DNA from: Xylaria sp. FL1777
Lineage: Eukaryota; Ascomycota; Sordariomycetes; Xylariales; Xylariaceae
Assembly (NCBI GenBank): GCA_022578965.1
Contig: MU400551.1
Location: forward strand, 248,001 to 312,000
Length of the DNA stretch: 64,000 nt
Direction: 5' to 3'
In this document: positions 21,958 to 32,986 of the stretch, piece by piece
How the letters are laid out: each line of letters starts with the position of its first letter
How positions within the stretch are numbered: position 1 is the first letter of the stretch
Made by a program: the position numbers and the translations under genes
Notes under the pieces: generated by a model
What the model was told of the DNA's origin: nothing
The model's input: only the letters and a program-made list of their open reading frames with translations
Database searches by the model: none

Positions 21958-24145
21958 CGTGACCGCTGCCTTCGCCTGTGACTGGCTTGGGCACGTACAC
22001 GCACACACGCACGCACACGCACCAAGCGGCAGCAATCTGTTGGTGGGAGGCCCCCCACCCCTACGGTTTGGCTGTGCTGTTGCTTGTGCTGAGCTTCACC
22101 GAGGCGTGTGACTGGACAGATGCCAGGTGTGTGGTGGTCAAAAGAGGGTAGCTCGGTCTGCCGATGCAGTGATGCACGAGACACACACACCCAGGTCGAG
22201 AGGGTTAGTAGGTTAGCAGATTGGATAGGTAGATAGGTAGTCGGTAGGTAGGCAAGTAGGTAGGCAGAGAGAGAGGGGAGAAGGGGGTGCTCGTCGTTGC
22301 GGGGTTGAGGGGTGTTGGCATCCCTGTCAAAGAGCCTGCACTGCACCTATTGTAGTATAAGGAAGGGTCTACCTAACCTACTACAGTACGCTATGTCACG
22401 ATACCCATCATTTAGTGGACAATTACCTACTTACGCAGTACTGCGTACCTACCTAGTAGCATAGTACTTACTGCGTAAGTAAGTAGCACGTTTGGTGTAG
22501 ATACTTACGTACAAGTACAGTATCATATCTGACGCAAGGTAGCTGAGTAGCCATGTAGGTACTTAATATTTCGTTAGGTAGGCATCTTCTTACCTGTTCT
22601 TATGTAAATACCTACCTATTTACACTTGAGGGTTTACCACCAGACAGGCATGATACCTGTAGTGGGTACCTATATAGGAACCTAGCGTATAGACCAGACA
22701 TGTATAGCTACCTAGGTATATGTGTTCTGTATATAGGTAGGTAAGTAATTTGTACGTAAGGAGAAGTATTAATCCCTCCAGTTTTTAGAGCTAGCTTTAG
22801 GTAACGACAGGGCTACCTACGCTAATAGCAATCAGCTACCGCGCGGTATCTTGCATGTTCATGTCAGATGGAACCATAGCGGCGTTGTCTGTGGCCGTAC
22901 CAATTTCTCCGTCCATCATTCCATGCACGTAGCACACTCACCCACCAGTCGACAGCGGAAGACCCCGATCTCTTTCCCGACCTCCGGGTTCGTCTCCAGT
23001 CTCACTAGGTAGAAGATGCCCACACGAGTCAGCGGAGGAACTGGACCGATATAACCGCAGTCCTGCGGAGAATCGGAGATCATAGGTGCCATCCGGGCGA
23101 GTTGGTCCGGTCGAGATCCGTCTTAGATTCAAAGACATTGGATGGGTGCTCTGGTAAGAAGGTTCCAGATGGTCCGAAAAGTCCGAACAAGATGGTGACG
23201 AGGTCCTTCGCCTCTTCATCCTCAAGGACTGAGCATCGCTGGATATAGACGATGCTGTTGGTCGCGTTGTTTATAGGTGCCCTCCTTGCACGCCTGTGAG
23301 TCCCCGCGACAAGGAAATTATAACCAGGAGACCGATTACAATAGCTGTGTCAGTGACAGGTAAAGAATCATGCTAAATGATTACACTAATAGCGCGATAA
23401 CAGATGTATTTCATCAGAGTGATCCGGTGAGACTTCTCATCTACGTCAACTTAGTTGATACAAATATTCTCGATCCACAACATCAGCGTCCTCCAAGTAT
23501 GTTGAAGCACTCTCAGCATTTCAAAAACTTTCTGTAGAATACGAACTAGCCAATTATTCATTCGATTAGAGCCTGCCCCTTCATATCGCCCATAGTATAG
23601 GATATCGCTTCGTGATCCCCCGATAGATTCTTTAGGGCGCGGTTTAGAATCTCGTAACGTATCTTCTCACCATCACTTTGAGGTAACAGTCTGATCAATC
23701 GAATCATTTCCCCCGGGGATTATTCTCCATTCTTTTCACACATCGATGCCCTGTTATCATTGATCTTAGCATTAGACGCTCGCTCCTCGTTGTTAGGGCT
23801 ATGGTATCGTCCTGTCTCTCGCATAATTAACAAGAGACGTCTTATCAAAGATAATCGTCGTTATGTGTACAATTATGGTTGCTATAACTGCTTGGGGAAG
23901 AGCAGATAACCTGTCTATCATATGTAGGATGAGATTCAAGAAACATAATGCCACAAAAGCACGGGAAAAGGATCAGTATCTCCCTAGGAACCACCACAGT
24001 AACTGCAAGACATCATCAATCGCAGAAAGTGAGGGCTTGAAGTCTTAGCTGCCTAATAGCAGATTCAGTTTCATATATACACGTTTGCCCTGTCTTCACG
24101 TTTCATTACCCTCAATCCTGGTAGATATATACACAAGCAATATGA
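21958..24145. other. Long intergenic region rich in TACCTA/TAGGTA
   Basis: About 2.2 kb upstream of SNF4 and downstream of the Cip1-like gene. The 22.2-22.8 kb part is packed with TACCTA/TAGGTA hexamers. A stretch near 22938-23300 is open in more than one minus-strand frame for up to about 95 codons, but without a recognisable domain, so no gene is called. Confidence 0.45.
22200..22780. repeat. Cluster of TACCTA/TAGGTA hexamers with short inverted repeats
   Basis: Dense, imperfectly spaced copies of the hexamer occur on both strands (for example ACCTACCTA near 22448 and ATAGGTAGGTAAGTAA near 22733). An 11-bp inverted repeat CTTACGCAGTA / TACTGCGTAAG sits at 22430-22440 and 22469-22479. Confidence 0.6.
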
Positions 24146-24944
24146 CTAGCATCCAACGCGCGTCGAGCTAACTACAACATCATCGTACCAGAAGGTGTTA
24201 GTGTCGCCACCGTACGACTCCCAACCAAAGTAAACAGCCGAGATCCTCGGGACGAAGCTGCTTCTCGTCCATTGAGCAGCGTTGGGGTTAGTCGTGCTCT
24301 TCGTCACAGTAACACCAGCGACAGTGCTGTTGTTCAGCCAGGTCTCGATGGTGCCGTCGGTGCCCAAGTGATATTCGAAGCACTGCCACGTGCCGGTGGG
24401 CAGGGCCGTAGAAGTAGAAATTCCTTGTGGTGAGAGGTCAGGCAGGGTTGCGTCGTCAGACTCGCGGTTGTACATGAGGATCTTGCTCTGCCCGCCAATG
24501 CGAAGGTGCTTGTTGCTGCCTTGGGCGGAGTCGGGCATGGTGATGAAAGAGACGTGGGAGTCGGTGAGGGCCTTCGAGGCTTTTCTAAGAGCAGGGAGCA
24601 GTATTAGTATCATCACTCAATGTCTCAATTGCACCTCTTCTTCTTTTCCTTGACTCTTCGTTACTGGGGACTTACAAGTATGTCCTGACGTAAACGTCGC
24701 CGCTGGGTATCTTTGTCGTGCCGAAGAAAATATGCCCGCAATAGCCACCCGCTCCGTTAACTCGGATGGAGTTTTTACCGCTGTGGGCTGTCGTACTATC
24801 GAGCGTGACGGTGCCCCCCTGGTTACAGTCGACCGCGTAGGTTGGCCATGCTGATTGATCCCACCCGCTTTCGAAGTCCGAGGAGATCTGAGCAAGGGAA
24901 AAGGGGAGGAGAGCTAAAGCGAGAGCAGCGGCCTTTCCAAACAT
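24146..24944 (-). CDS. Secreted Cip1-like protein (possible polysaccharide lyase)
   Basis: Two exons are inferred (24944-24676 and 24584-24146; intron 91 nt), giving 235 residues. A signal peptide is clear (MFGKAAALALALLPFSLAQ). The mature part follows Cip1, first described in Trichoderma reesei as a cellulose-induced secreted protein whose fold resembles glucuronan lyase. Conserved segments are GGYCGHIFFGTTKIPSGDVY, the exon-junction region TYLKASKALTDSHVSFITMP, YNRESDDATLPDLSP, CFEYHLGTDGTIETW, WESYGGDTNTFWYDD and the C-terminal STRVGC. The protein ends there, so it lacks the linker and the CBM1 cellulose-binding module carried by T. reesei Cip1. A role in plant cell-wall breakdown is inference from the family. 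The ATG at 24944 is the first in frame and gives the signal peptide directly. Confidence 0.88.
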
Positions 24945-25327
24945 TTTCACGGGAGGCTCTTCGTTCAACGACAAGGGTACTTGTATGATTGACGAGACAA
25001 TGCAACTTTGGCAAAGAGAGCGAAGTCGTATTATTTAAAGACCTTGATTCGGAGCTCAAGCTTCCGTCGTAAATGATCGCATCTCGATGTCTTCTTCCGC
25101 TCTCCATTTTTAGTCCGAAAATTCGGAATTTCTGCCCTGTTTCCCCTGGCTCACGAGTCTCTGTCGTGACATATGCCTAGAACAGTAGTACAATTGCTGG
25201 TTATTACAGCTTCTCAATCCCAACGGTAGTGATATCACAGGATCTTGCTGCCACGTGCGAATCCGATATTCCAACCTGGGTTGATAGATCTCCAGCCCTC
25301 ATATAGCATACCCACTTTCTACAAGAT
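24945..25327. other. 5' flank of the Cip1-like gene
   Basis: Contains a TTTAAATAATA element on the minus strand (about 25029-25040), roughly 90 bases upstream of the Cip1-like start, as a possible core promoter. Nothing else is recognised. Confidence 0.4.
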
Positions 25328-25990
25328 CTACCGGATAAATACACCAAAAAACCCGCCGCGACACTCCCTCAACGTATTAGGTAATGCTAAATTCTCTACT
25401 GCTCTACATATTTTACGACTTAGGTGGAAGTGAACAATCAATTCATAATGAGCCCCGTTGGTGAAGTTAGATCTAGCTATGTAGAACTCTCGCGCGATCT
25501 CATACTTAGTGTACATAGAATATCTCCACTTGGATAGCGTCATCACCGACCGTGTTACTAGTAAAGGGATCTTCCCGGGGAGCCTCTTAGAGGGGTGTGG
25601 GGGATATAAATACCGAGGCAGCGTGATCCCATCGTTGTAAGGGATGTCGACCCGCTGCATCGACGTGTCAATGATGGATACCGCCATCCAGAAGTTGGAA
25701 ATAGCAGCCTCGGAGTCTGAGAGAATGCGGCTGTCTTGAGAGGCAGGGCCATTGAGCATAAATTGGACCGCTCGCAGATAATTCGCGGCTCTGAAGTATG
25801 CCCTTCTGGCGGCATCGCGATTCCCTGACGCCTGAGCATCTGCAGCCAGCGTTTCCATCTTTTGCGCTACCTCTATCCGGGCAGAGTACCAACTATTGAT
25901 ACCATTCTCTAGCACTAGGTGGCCTTGTAATGCTATTCGCGCTGAGTCTATAAATACTCTTAGCACATAATAATCCTCCGGGAAGTCTTT
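25328..25990 (-). pseudogene. Decayed FrsA-like alpha/beta hydrolase, N-terminal part only
   Basis: The minus-strand frame reads YYVLRVFIDSARIALQGHL, then SWYSARIEVAQKME, a conserved AYFRAANYLRAVQF, and PYNDGITLPRYLYPPHPSKR. This matches the N-terminal helical region and first core strand of fungal FrsA/pigment-hydrolase-like alpha/beta hydrolases. After IPLLV (about 25555) the similarity jumps to another frame (GDDAIQVEIFYVH), which soon meets a stop (about 25505). No nucleophile elbow (GxSxG) or catalytic His follows, and the usual protein would be about 400 residues long. No ATG starts the conserved part; upstream the frame runs into a GC/GT dinucleotide repeat (about 25989-26010). I read this as a frameshifted, truncated pseudogene. 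Confidence 0.7.
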
Positions 25991-26248
25991 GCGCGCGCGC
26001 GTGTGTGTGTGAATGATGCCCTCAAGGCTAAGTTGAGGAACCCAACACTTCCCCTGAGTAGAAGAATCTAGATCACGGTCACAATATACAGTACTGTATA
26101 GGCTACAAAGGGCCCGAAGAAGCCGTTATGCGAGTAGAACTATCTCGTTGAAGTCATTTCGGGACGCAGTGTGACTCTGGCTATGATAATGATCGACGGA
26201 CGGTGCACTGCTATCCGCACTGGAGCTCGTACTATTGGTAGAAGCTTC

Positions 26249-26866
26249 TTACCATGCTATTTTCGGAGTCGGGAAAGTCGAATAAGACATCAGTCTCCCC
26301 GAATTCCGCGGGAAACGGATCAGGGAGGCGAGGGAATTGATCTCCTCCCACCTATCCCATCGTCTGGCCATCCTGTATAGGTATTTGCGGTTGGTGGCGC
26401 CCGGTGCTGTCTGCTGCGACAAATCGCGCAGCTCGTCGCGAGCGCTATCTACCGACGTCTCTAAGATGAGAATTTTAGCTAATAGGTAGCACCACAAGCG
26501 GAACTTCTTTCTTATCCACAAGCACCACAGCTAACAAGTTGTCGATTCTGTTCTCACAGCGTATCGATAGCAAGAAAACGGGGTATTAGAACCATTAGCA
26601 ATATTAGCACTATTTGACAAGGAAGTTTCCAAGCATGTCATAGCGGCATTCCCCAAGCGTCGCTTGGATAGTGGGGGATTCGTCTTCGAGTTGCTGTCGA
26701 GCAAACCCACCTGTCGGGGTCGACGGTTTCGCAGACTCGTGGAGCATTGCGTGTTCGTCTTAACGCACCGCGTACAAGGCTCATTTCCTTGCGCTGACAA
26801 CTGAGTTTCTGGGTATGACAGCGGTCACACGCTCTACGGAGTCTAGGCTCTTCCAATGGTGACAAG
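26249..26866 (-). pseudogene. Decayed Zn2Cys6 transcription factor
   Basis: The first half of a binuclear zinc cluster (RRACDRCHTQKLSCQR) lies in one minus-strand frame. The second half (EPCTRCVKTNTQC) lies in another, joined near 26780-26800, where a single-base change of length would reunite them. The restored spacing resembles regulators of the AflR kind. There is no in-frame ATG before the cluster; a TAA lies just upstream. Downstream frames down to about 26249 keep no recognisable regulatory domain. It is probably a relic gene, though a sequencing error at one base cannot be excluded. Confidence 0.6.
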
Positions 26867-26979
26867 GCTTAGAGTATAGCGAGACGCGCTCGGGACAGGC
26901 AGGTCTGAAAGCTTCGAGCGGAAATACCATAAGTAGAGGGCGGGAAAGCTGTAAGTGCAATTGTAACTTCAACGCCGAC

Positions 26980-29953
26980 TACGAGGAGGAGTCAAGCAAG
27001 AAAGCCGATAGGGGACGGATGAATGCCTTTCTCCTCACGATCGTATTATGTATAATCACACGGCCGGCGAGGCCGCGCCGTCATTACACAGCATAGCAGC
27101 ATCAGACACCGGTGATGCTGTGAGTGAGTATCCCTTCTCTTATTTTCAGTCTATATAAACAAACGCGCTAGGTTGTATGGGTTAGGGTAGTCAGCGTAGT
27201 TAACGCTAACCTAGGTGAGGTTAGCTGTTATATATTAGGTAAGAAGGCCGAACCAAGACGTGCATATATTTCACCTTTTTCTTCTCAAAAATATCCTGTA
27301 AGAAATACAAAACATCTGGGAAGTAATTGGCAACTAGTTTAAATTCGTATTTGATTTAGAAAAAGTTTCAAAACGTTCGTTTTGTTTTGTTAGGCCTAAC
27401 TATTTCCAAGCTAGGCAAAATATTGTTTTGTGTGAGTTGCCGAGCCTTAGATCAACAAGCATTTGTCTATATAATACAAAGGGTGCAGCTGCTAGTTATT
27501 ATTGCTAACTCTGTTGTGTCGCCTATTAATAATCTACTTGTGGATTATCGTAATTCTAAAAACAACATCACCTTACGCAAGAATTGCGCAGCCTTAACAA
27601 CTTTTTAGTAAGATATTTACAACGTTGCGATTTAAGGCCCTAGGAAGTAAGAGAATGTTGTTTTCTTAAATTAGATTAAAAATGACTTTAATACCGAGTG
27701 AAAAATAGACAGCTGTTCTTTGCCCTCGAGCTAATAAAGTTCCGTGAAGCTCAGACGGTAGCTGAGGTCAAGCGGCCTAAAAGGGATAAATAGTGATCTC
27801 AGCCATAATAGTATTTTGATCGTGTCTTTTATACCTTGTTTAATTAGTAGTAGTCTTTGCTACGGTTATAACTCGTATATGCTTTCACAGACGAATCATT
27901 ATTCAAGGTGTTCTCTGTAAAACGGATTTATGTATTAAAGAGGAGTCCCTTGCCGCATTTCGTCCATCATATTCGTTCTTCTACAATATCAGACCAGATC
28001 ATACTTAGAATACACTATGCCTTAACTTTCATAGAAAGCTGATGACAATCAGTATTAGAAAGTAGCCTTTTTATAACAAATCACAGAGCCGCTAATTGTA
28101 TAAGTAGATACCAGTTGTATCAACGCTGCTGTCAAGGAAGTAAACCGTAGATACGGACTTCGATTGATGTTGTTGCACAAAGAGCTTTGACTTGTTGATT
28201 GGCTAACGCTTGTTCGTATAATAGTGGCTCCTGAATGATTATAGTAAAGTAGCTTACAAGAGAAAACAGATATTAACTCAAGCACGAACTGACAGATCTG
28301 AGATTACGTGTTGCTAGAGCTGTAATTAGGTGTACTTTTTAATTTGCTATATAGAAACACGTAACTTATCTATTTATTCGGCATCCACATGTTTCATCTT
28401 TTTAAGCATCGTAGATGTCTATTTCACTTTCTTTCCTTCGGAAACCAAATGACAACAATCATACTGTCTGATATGACGACCAAACCAAAAAAAAAAATCT
28501 TATCAATTGTTCCATTCTTCAAAGTATGAAATCATTGCGTGTATGCGCAACCATCAGTTCGTTAACTATAATAATCACACGATACAATACTACAGATGGC
28601 CCGATACTGCAATGTGCGTTTTCCAAAGATTAATCAAGCTACCCCAGTATAATGGCATGCTCCTGTCACCCTGCGCATGGTACCGAAGGATTTAGTTCAG
28701 CTCGGCATCAAGTACGTAGTGCACGATCGGATGAAGTTTGGACATCTAGAACTGCCTATGGGTCTCAGAAGACACACGCGAGAGTAAACATTATACGCAA
28801 CTCTAATTGGTTACGTTTGCTCATGGATCTATCTCTCTGGGGCGTTTCAGTCACATTGGTTGGCCAGAAGCATACGCAGTACGGTCCTTTTGATCATGGC
28901 TTAGAACGTTGATCATACACGTTCATAGCCTTGAATACCGTACATTGCTAGCTAGGGTAGATTGGCTAGACTCATTTGCCCAATGCAGGAGATTTGCACA
29001 AGGAAGATGAGTAGTGGATATGTCAAGAAAGCATGGCTAATGGAGAGCGCTTTGAAATGTGTGAAGCTTGAGTCGTCTCTTTCTGACAGCTCTAGTGTAT
29101 TCCGGCTCACTGGATCTAATCTACATAAGCTAGTCAAATGCAACTGACTGACTAGGTTATTTTTTTAGACCCGGTAAACGTTTCGAGTAATTTGGTGGGG
29201 TTGTTCCGCGTGTACGCATTATACTCGACGATCTTGGCTATCCCACGCGAGTAAGCATACCATGACAAGGTTCAGGCGCTTCGAGGCTCGGTTGCGCTAC
29301 TGTAGGGTCCTCTAGGCATTATACACGTCGTGTGGCACGATCTTCATTTGCAATGCCTTGACTCAGACTGGTGGCACGATAAGAACGCGTCAGCGTGAAA
29401 ATCCACCTCCCACATCCCGACGCTAGCTTTGGGGCTCTTTCTGGGTCCTCCCGCCAAGAGCAGCCGGGATCTCAAGTTTGACGTGCGTGAATGGCTGACG
29501 ACTCGCGGCTTGGGCGTGGCTTCTACTGTGTACGTAGTATGGCCTCCTTATCTAATTTACACAATGCCCCCGTCCATGTATGCACGTAATGGTGGAACCT
29601 GTCCGACTGGCATATCGAAATGACAGGAGAAATAACAGGATGGAAGAAATTCACCATTGTACGTAGACGATGATGTGTCTTACAGTCTTGGCCTCTTTTC
29701 GCCCCGGAAGTCGGGGGGCTTAGAGCAGCATGAAAGAATCATCGTGAGAGTGCGGAAATCATGCCGGTAGAGTCATTGACGGATCATAGCTATGAATAAC
29801 GATGTATAAAGGCGACGACCAACCGTCCAAAACTTCTAGTATTTCTCTCCATCCTGAATCGTGACTTGACTACATTCGGGTTCCATCACCAATCTTACTC
29901 CTTTGCTTCACTAGTTCCCCTCTACAGCCCTACATCTCCTCTAAGTCGAAAAG
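26980..29953. other. Long gene-poor region
   Basis: About 3 kb with no supported gene. It is moderately AT-rich between 27.2 and 28.5 kb, with many stops in every frame, and could be an old decayed insertion. A 7-bp stem AGCATCA/TGATGCT (27098-27119) is the only small hairpin noticed. The last part holds the dioxygenase promoter. Confidence 0.45.
29804..29810 (+). promoter_or_regulatory. Probable TATA box of the dioxygenase gene
   Basis: TATAAAG lies about 145 bases before the ATG at 29954, followed by the pyrimidine-rich leader common in fungal genes. Confidence 0.5.
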
Positions 29954-31350
29954 ATGGTTGCTTTCCCCGTCTTGGCCCTGGCTTCGGCCTCTCTCCTAAC
30001 TGGTTACGTCACTGCTCACCCCGGCGAGTCTCACGACCATATTAAAATGAAGCGCGAGCTCGTTGCTCGAGACAACGGTGCCGCTGTCGGTGCCCGCTCT
30101 CTCGGAGCCTGTTCCAACTCGGCCGCCTCCCAGGCTCTCAAGGCCCGATCAATTCAGCGCCGTGCTGAGGCAGTTAACAAACTCCGCCAAAAGCGTGGTA
30201 TCACGACTCGTAAGTTATCATGATCTAAATAAAAGGAATGCAGACGATGGACAAGCATTGCTAAACTTCTTCGCTAGAAGCCAAGAAGGGCAAGCGCGCA
30301 CTCGAGGACTTGCAGGCTTATGAGACGGTCAACCACAATAAGACCGGCGAAGTCTCATACGATCCATTCACGCCTCTCGGTGATGTCTTTAGTGCCAATA
30401 CCAGCTGTATTTTGGCACCTTATATCACCGATGGGCCGTATTACGTCGTGGGAGAGAAGTTGAGATCGAATGTGAAGGATACTGAGTACTCAGACGGCAT
30501 CGACCTTTTCCTCGAAGTACAATATATCGATGTCAACACGTGCGAGTCCATTCCGTCCATGGCGATCGATATCTGGAACTGTAACGCAACGGGTGTCTAC
30601 TCGGGTGTTGAATCAGGACAGGGAGGTCTAAACTCCACTTTCCTCCGTGGTATCCAGTTGACGGACTACGATGGAGTTGCCAGCTTTGAGACTATTGTAA
30701 GGCTCCCTCAAAAATTTTAGACTCATTACAAGCTAATCTTTGATCTAGTTCCCTGGTCACTATACCGGCCGTGCTCCCCACACGCATCTGCTTGCACACA
30801 CCAATGCTAGTGTACAATCAAACGGCACCATCTCCGTTTGGGGGGCTCCTGTGGCACACATTGGGCAACTCTTCTACCCGGAAGACCTACGCGCAGAGGT
30901 CGAGGCCACGGCTCCGTACAACCAGAACACCCAGGACCTGACCACCAACGACGATGACATGTGGTCCATTCTGCAGGCTGACGAGAACTTCGACCCCATT
31001 CCCCAGTTCGTTTACCTCGGTGACAGCATTGAGGATGGCCTGTTTGCTTGGATCCAGATTGGTATCAACGCTTCGGCCGACTACACCACTGTGAGTGATT
31101 TCATGATTTTCTCTGGCTAAATTCATGATTTGGAAACTTCCACCGATTTTGAAGCCCTCTGTAGCACACCCAAATTAGCAATTACTAACCCCGAGTGTTG
31201 TAGGACCAATATTACAGTATTGCCGCGTATTGGGCTGAGGATGGCGGTCACTCCAACGGCTCTGGTGGCGTTGGTGGTGGTGCACCTGGCGGTAATGGCA
31301 CAGCGCCAACTGGAACCGACTTTCCTGCTCCTACTCCTAGCAGTGCCTAA
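29954..31350 (+). CDS. Secreted intradiol ring-cleavage dioxygenase
   Basis: Four exons are inferred: 29954-30209, 30278-30696, 30749-31090 and 31204-31350 (introns 68, 52 and 113 nt), giving 387 residues. An N-terminal signal peptide (MVAFPVLALASASLLTGYVTA) marks it as extracellular. The iron(III) ligands of intradiol dioxygenases are visible: Tyr in GPYY (about 140-141), then Tyr 230, His 236 and His 238 in HYTGRAPHTH. The C terminus is a Gly/Pro/Thr-rich tail. Such enzymes open catechol-type rings between the two hydroxyls; secreted fungal members are linked to breakdown of lignin-derived or plant aromatic compounds. The substrate here is unknown. All introns have good GT-AG signals, and the frame joins exactly. 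Confidence 0.92.
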
Positions 31351-31778
31351 AGCCGAGCCCTTCGCGTTGACAACAAGGGCATTGATGAAATACGTGGGCT
31401 CAAGGTTTGGCATTGTGTCAGTGCATGTATCATGGATAGAGGTTAGATTGCCAAGCATTCTCTTCGACTGTATATAGCTATATTCCACTCTGCTGCACAA
31501 CATTCAGTTATTGAGATAACTAGTCACTAGAGATGCCTAAGGAATTGAGTATATACTTCAAACCCAATCTTTTGCCTAATTCCCTGTTTTCTTGGTTTGC
31601 TATCCAAACCTCTGAAAGGTGTTTATTTCTTACTAAGTCTCTGAGAGTTGCAGCTGCATAGGATGCAAGCATTAGGAGGAAAGAGAGCAAACATCCCATC
31701 CTCTATCCGTAATTGCATATCATCAGAGACCCATTTCCAAGTTTTCTTATTTACTTGACTCTTGTATCTCTAACCTAG
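31351..31778. other. Convergent 3' flanks
   Basis: The dioxygenase (+) and the methyltransferase (-) end here. No gene is seen. Confidence 0.5.
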
Positions 31779-32986
31779 TTATGATACGCGACACAAAATC
31801 TCGCCATGGGGTATGATAATGAATGCACCCTCGGCCTCCCCCCATTTTCGCCATGTATCCGATACATAATCCAAATCCTCCTATTTGAGAACTTAGAGTC
31901 AGTATTTGCCATCTAAAGTAAACATCATCAGGGGTTTCGGGAACCAGGGGGAGTGACAGGGACAGAAACCACCTGATTAGGCAGTCTGTGCTCGCGTTAC
32001 ACGTCAAAAGAGGGTGTGAGAGACTCAGGCGTACTGACCTGTGTGGAAATGCCTTTGCTAATAGACGTAGTTGCATACGACGAATGTAGTGCACGATCAA
32101 CCCAAGACTTAGCCCAAGTAACGGCTTTATCCTCTTGGTAGTTCCACGTGTCCCATGTAAACGTAATGCCCTCAGACACGAAGCCGGCTTCCCTAGCCCA
32201 GGCTTTCACATATCTACCGGCTTTTGGCTGGGCACCGTTTGAGCTCATTACAGTCATAAGAGTGTCTTTCCACTTGTCAATCCCCGGAAGCTCGGGGTAC
32301 CACGAGACAGACCCGTAGTCGACCTCGCGCGCGGCGACTAGCCCGCCTTTCCGCGTCACGCGCGCCATCTCCTTCAGAATGTCAACCGGCTTATGCACAT
32401 GATGTAGGACCTGATGACAGAAGACGATATCGAACTCGCCGTCGGCAAAGGGCAATTCGTTGGCGTCTTGTCTCTGAAACGTCAAGTTTCCCTCCACGCC
32501 TCGGGCACGAGCTAGATCCCGTGCTTGCGATAAAACATCTTCTACAGTGTCGACTCCGACCACTGAGCCTTCTGGAACAAGCTGCGCTACTATAACGCGA
32601 AGAGTCAGTTATTATTATTTTGAGAATACAGTCTGTGAGAGCGCTTCAGAAGAGGGGGAAAGCTTCTAAAAGATGATTCTAGCCAGAATATGCGACAGAA
32701 GAAGGAATAGCATAAGTCTGAGAATACTTACAGTCGATAGTGATAGAACCTGGCCCACACCCGACATCGAGGATTCGATAGTGTGGCTTTATGTGTGGGA
32801 TCAGGAATGCCGCAGAGTCTTCCGCCGTGCGACGGGCGTGGGAATTCACGACTGAGGCGTGGTGGCCATGACTATAAACAGCTCTACATGAACTCAGGTG
32901 TTAGAAATTACAGCTTATATGAAGTATTTTGCTCTATTATTCGGACTTGAAGTAGAAATGCTCGGGAATACTTACTGCTCTGGCAT
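31779..32986 (-). CDS. SAM-dependent class I methyltransferase (UbiE/COQ5-like)
   Basis: Four exons are inferred: 32986-32976, 32883-32732, 32589-32039 and 31880-31779 (introns 92, 142 and 158 nt), giving 271 residues. Motif I is ILDVGCGPG (41-49). It is followed by an acidic residue in VVGVDT, the QRQDANELPF loop and FDIVFCHQVLHHV, the typical order of class I methyltransferases. The start YSHGHHASVVNSHARRTAE and the end WRKWGEAEGAF...HGEILCRV fit a fungal family of about 270-290 residues that is often placed near biosynthetic genes. The first exon has only 11 nt (MPE plus part of Q), and the last intron is the weakest call. The substrate is unknown. Confidence 0.85.

Noticed and set aside
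22938..23225. 95-codon minus-strand frame upstream of SNF4
   Set aside because: Its composition is Arg/Ser-rich without a domain, and another frame over the same DNA is also open; not enough to call a gene.
27098..27119. Short hairpin AGCATCA/TGATGCT
   Set aside because: A 7-bp stem without a conserved context is expected by chance in 64 kb.
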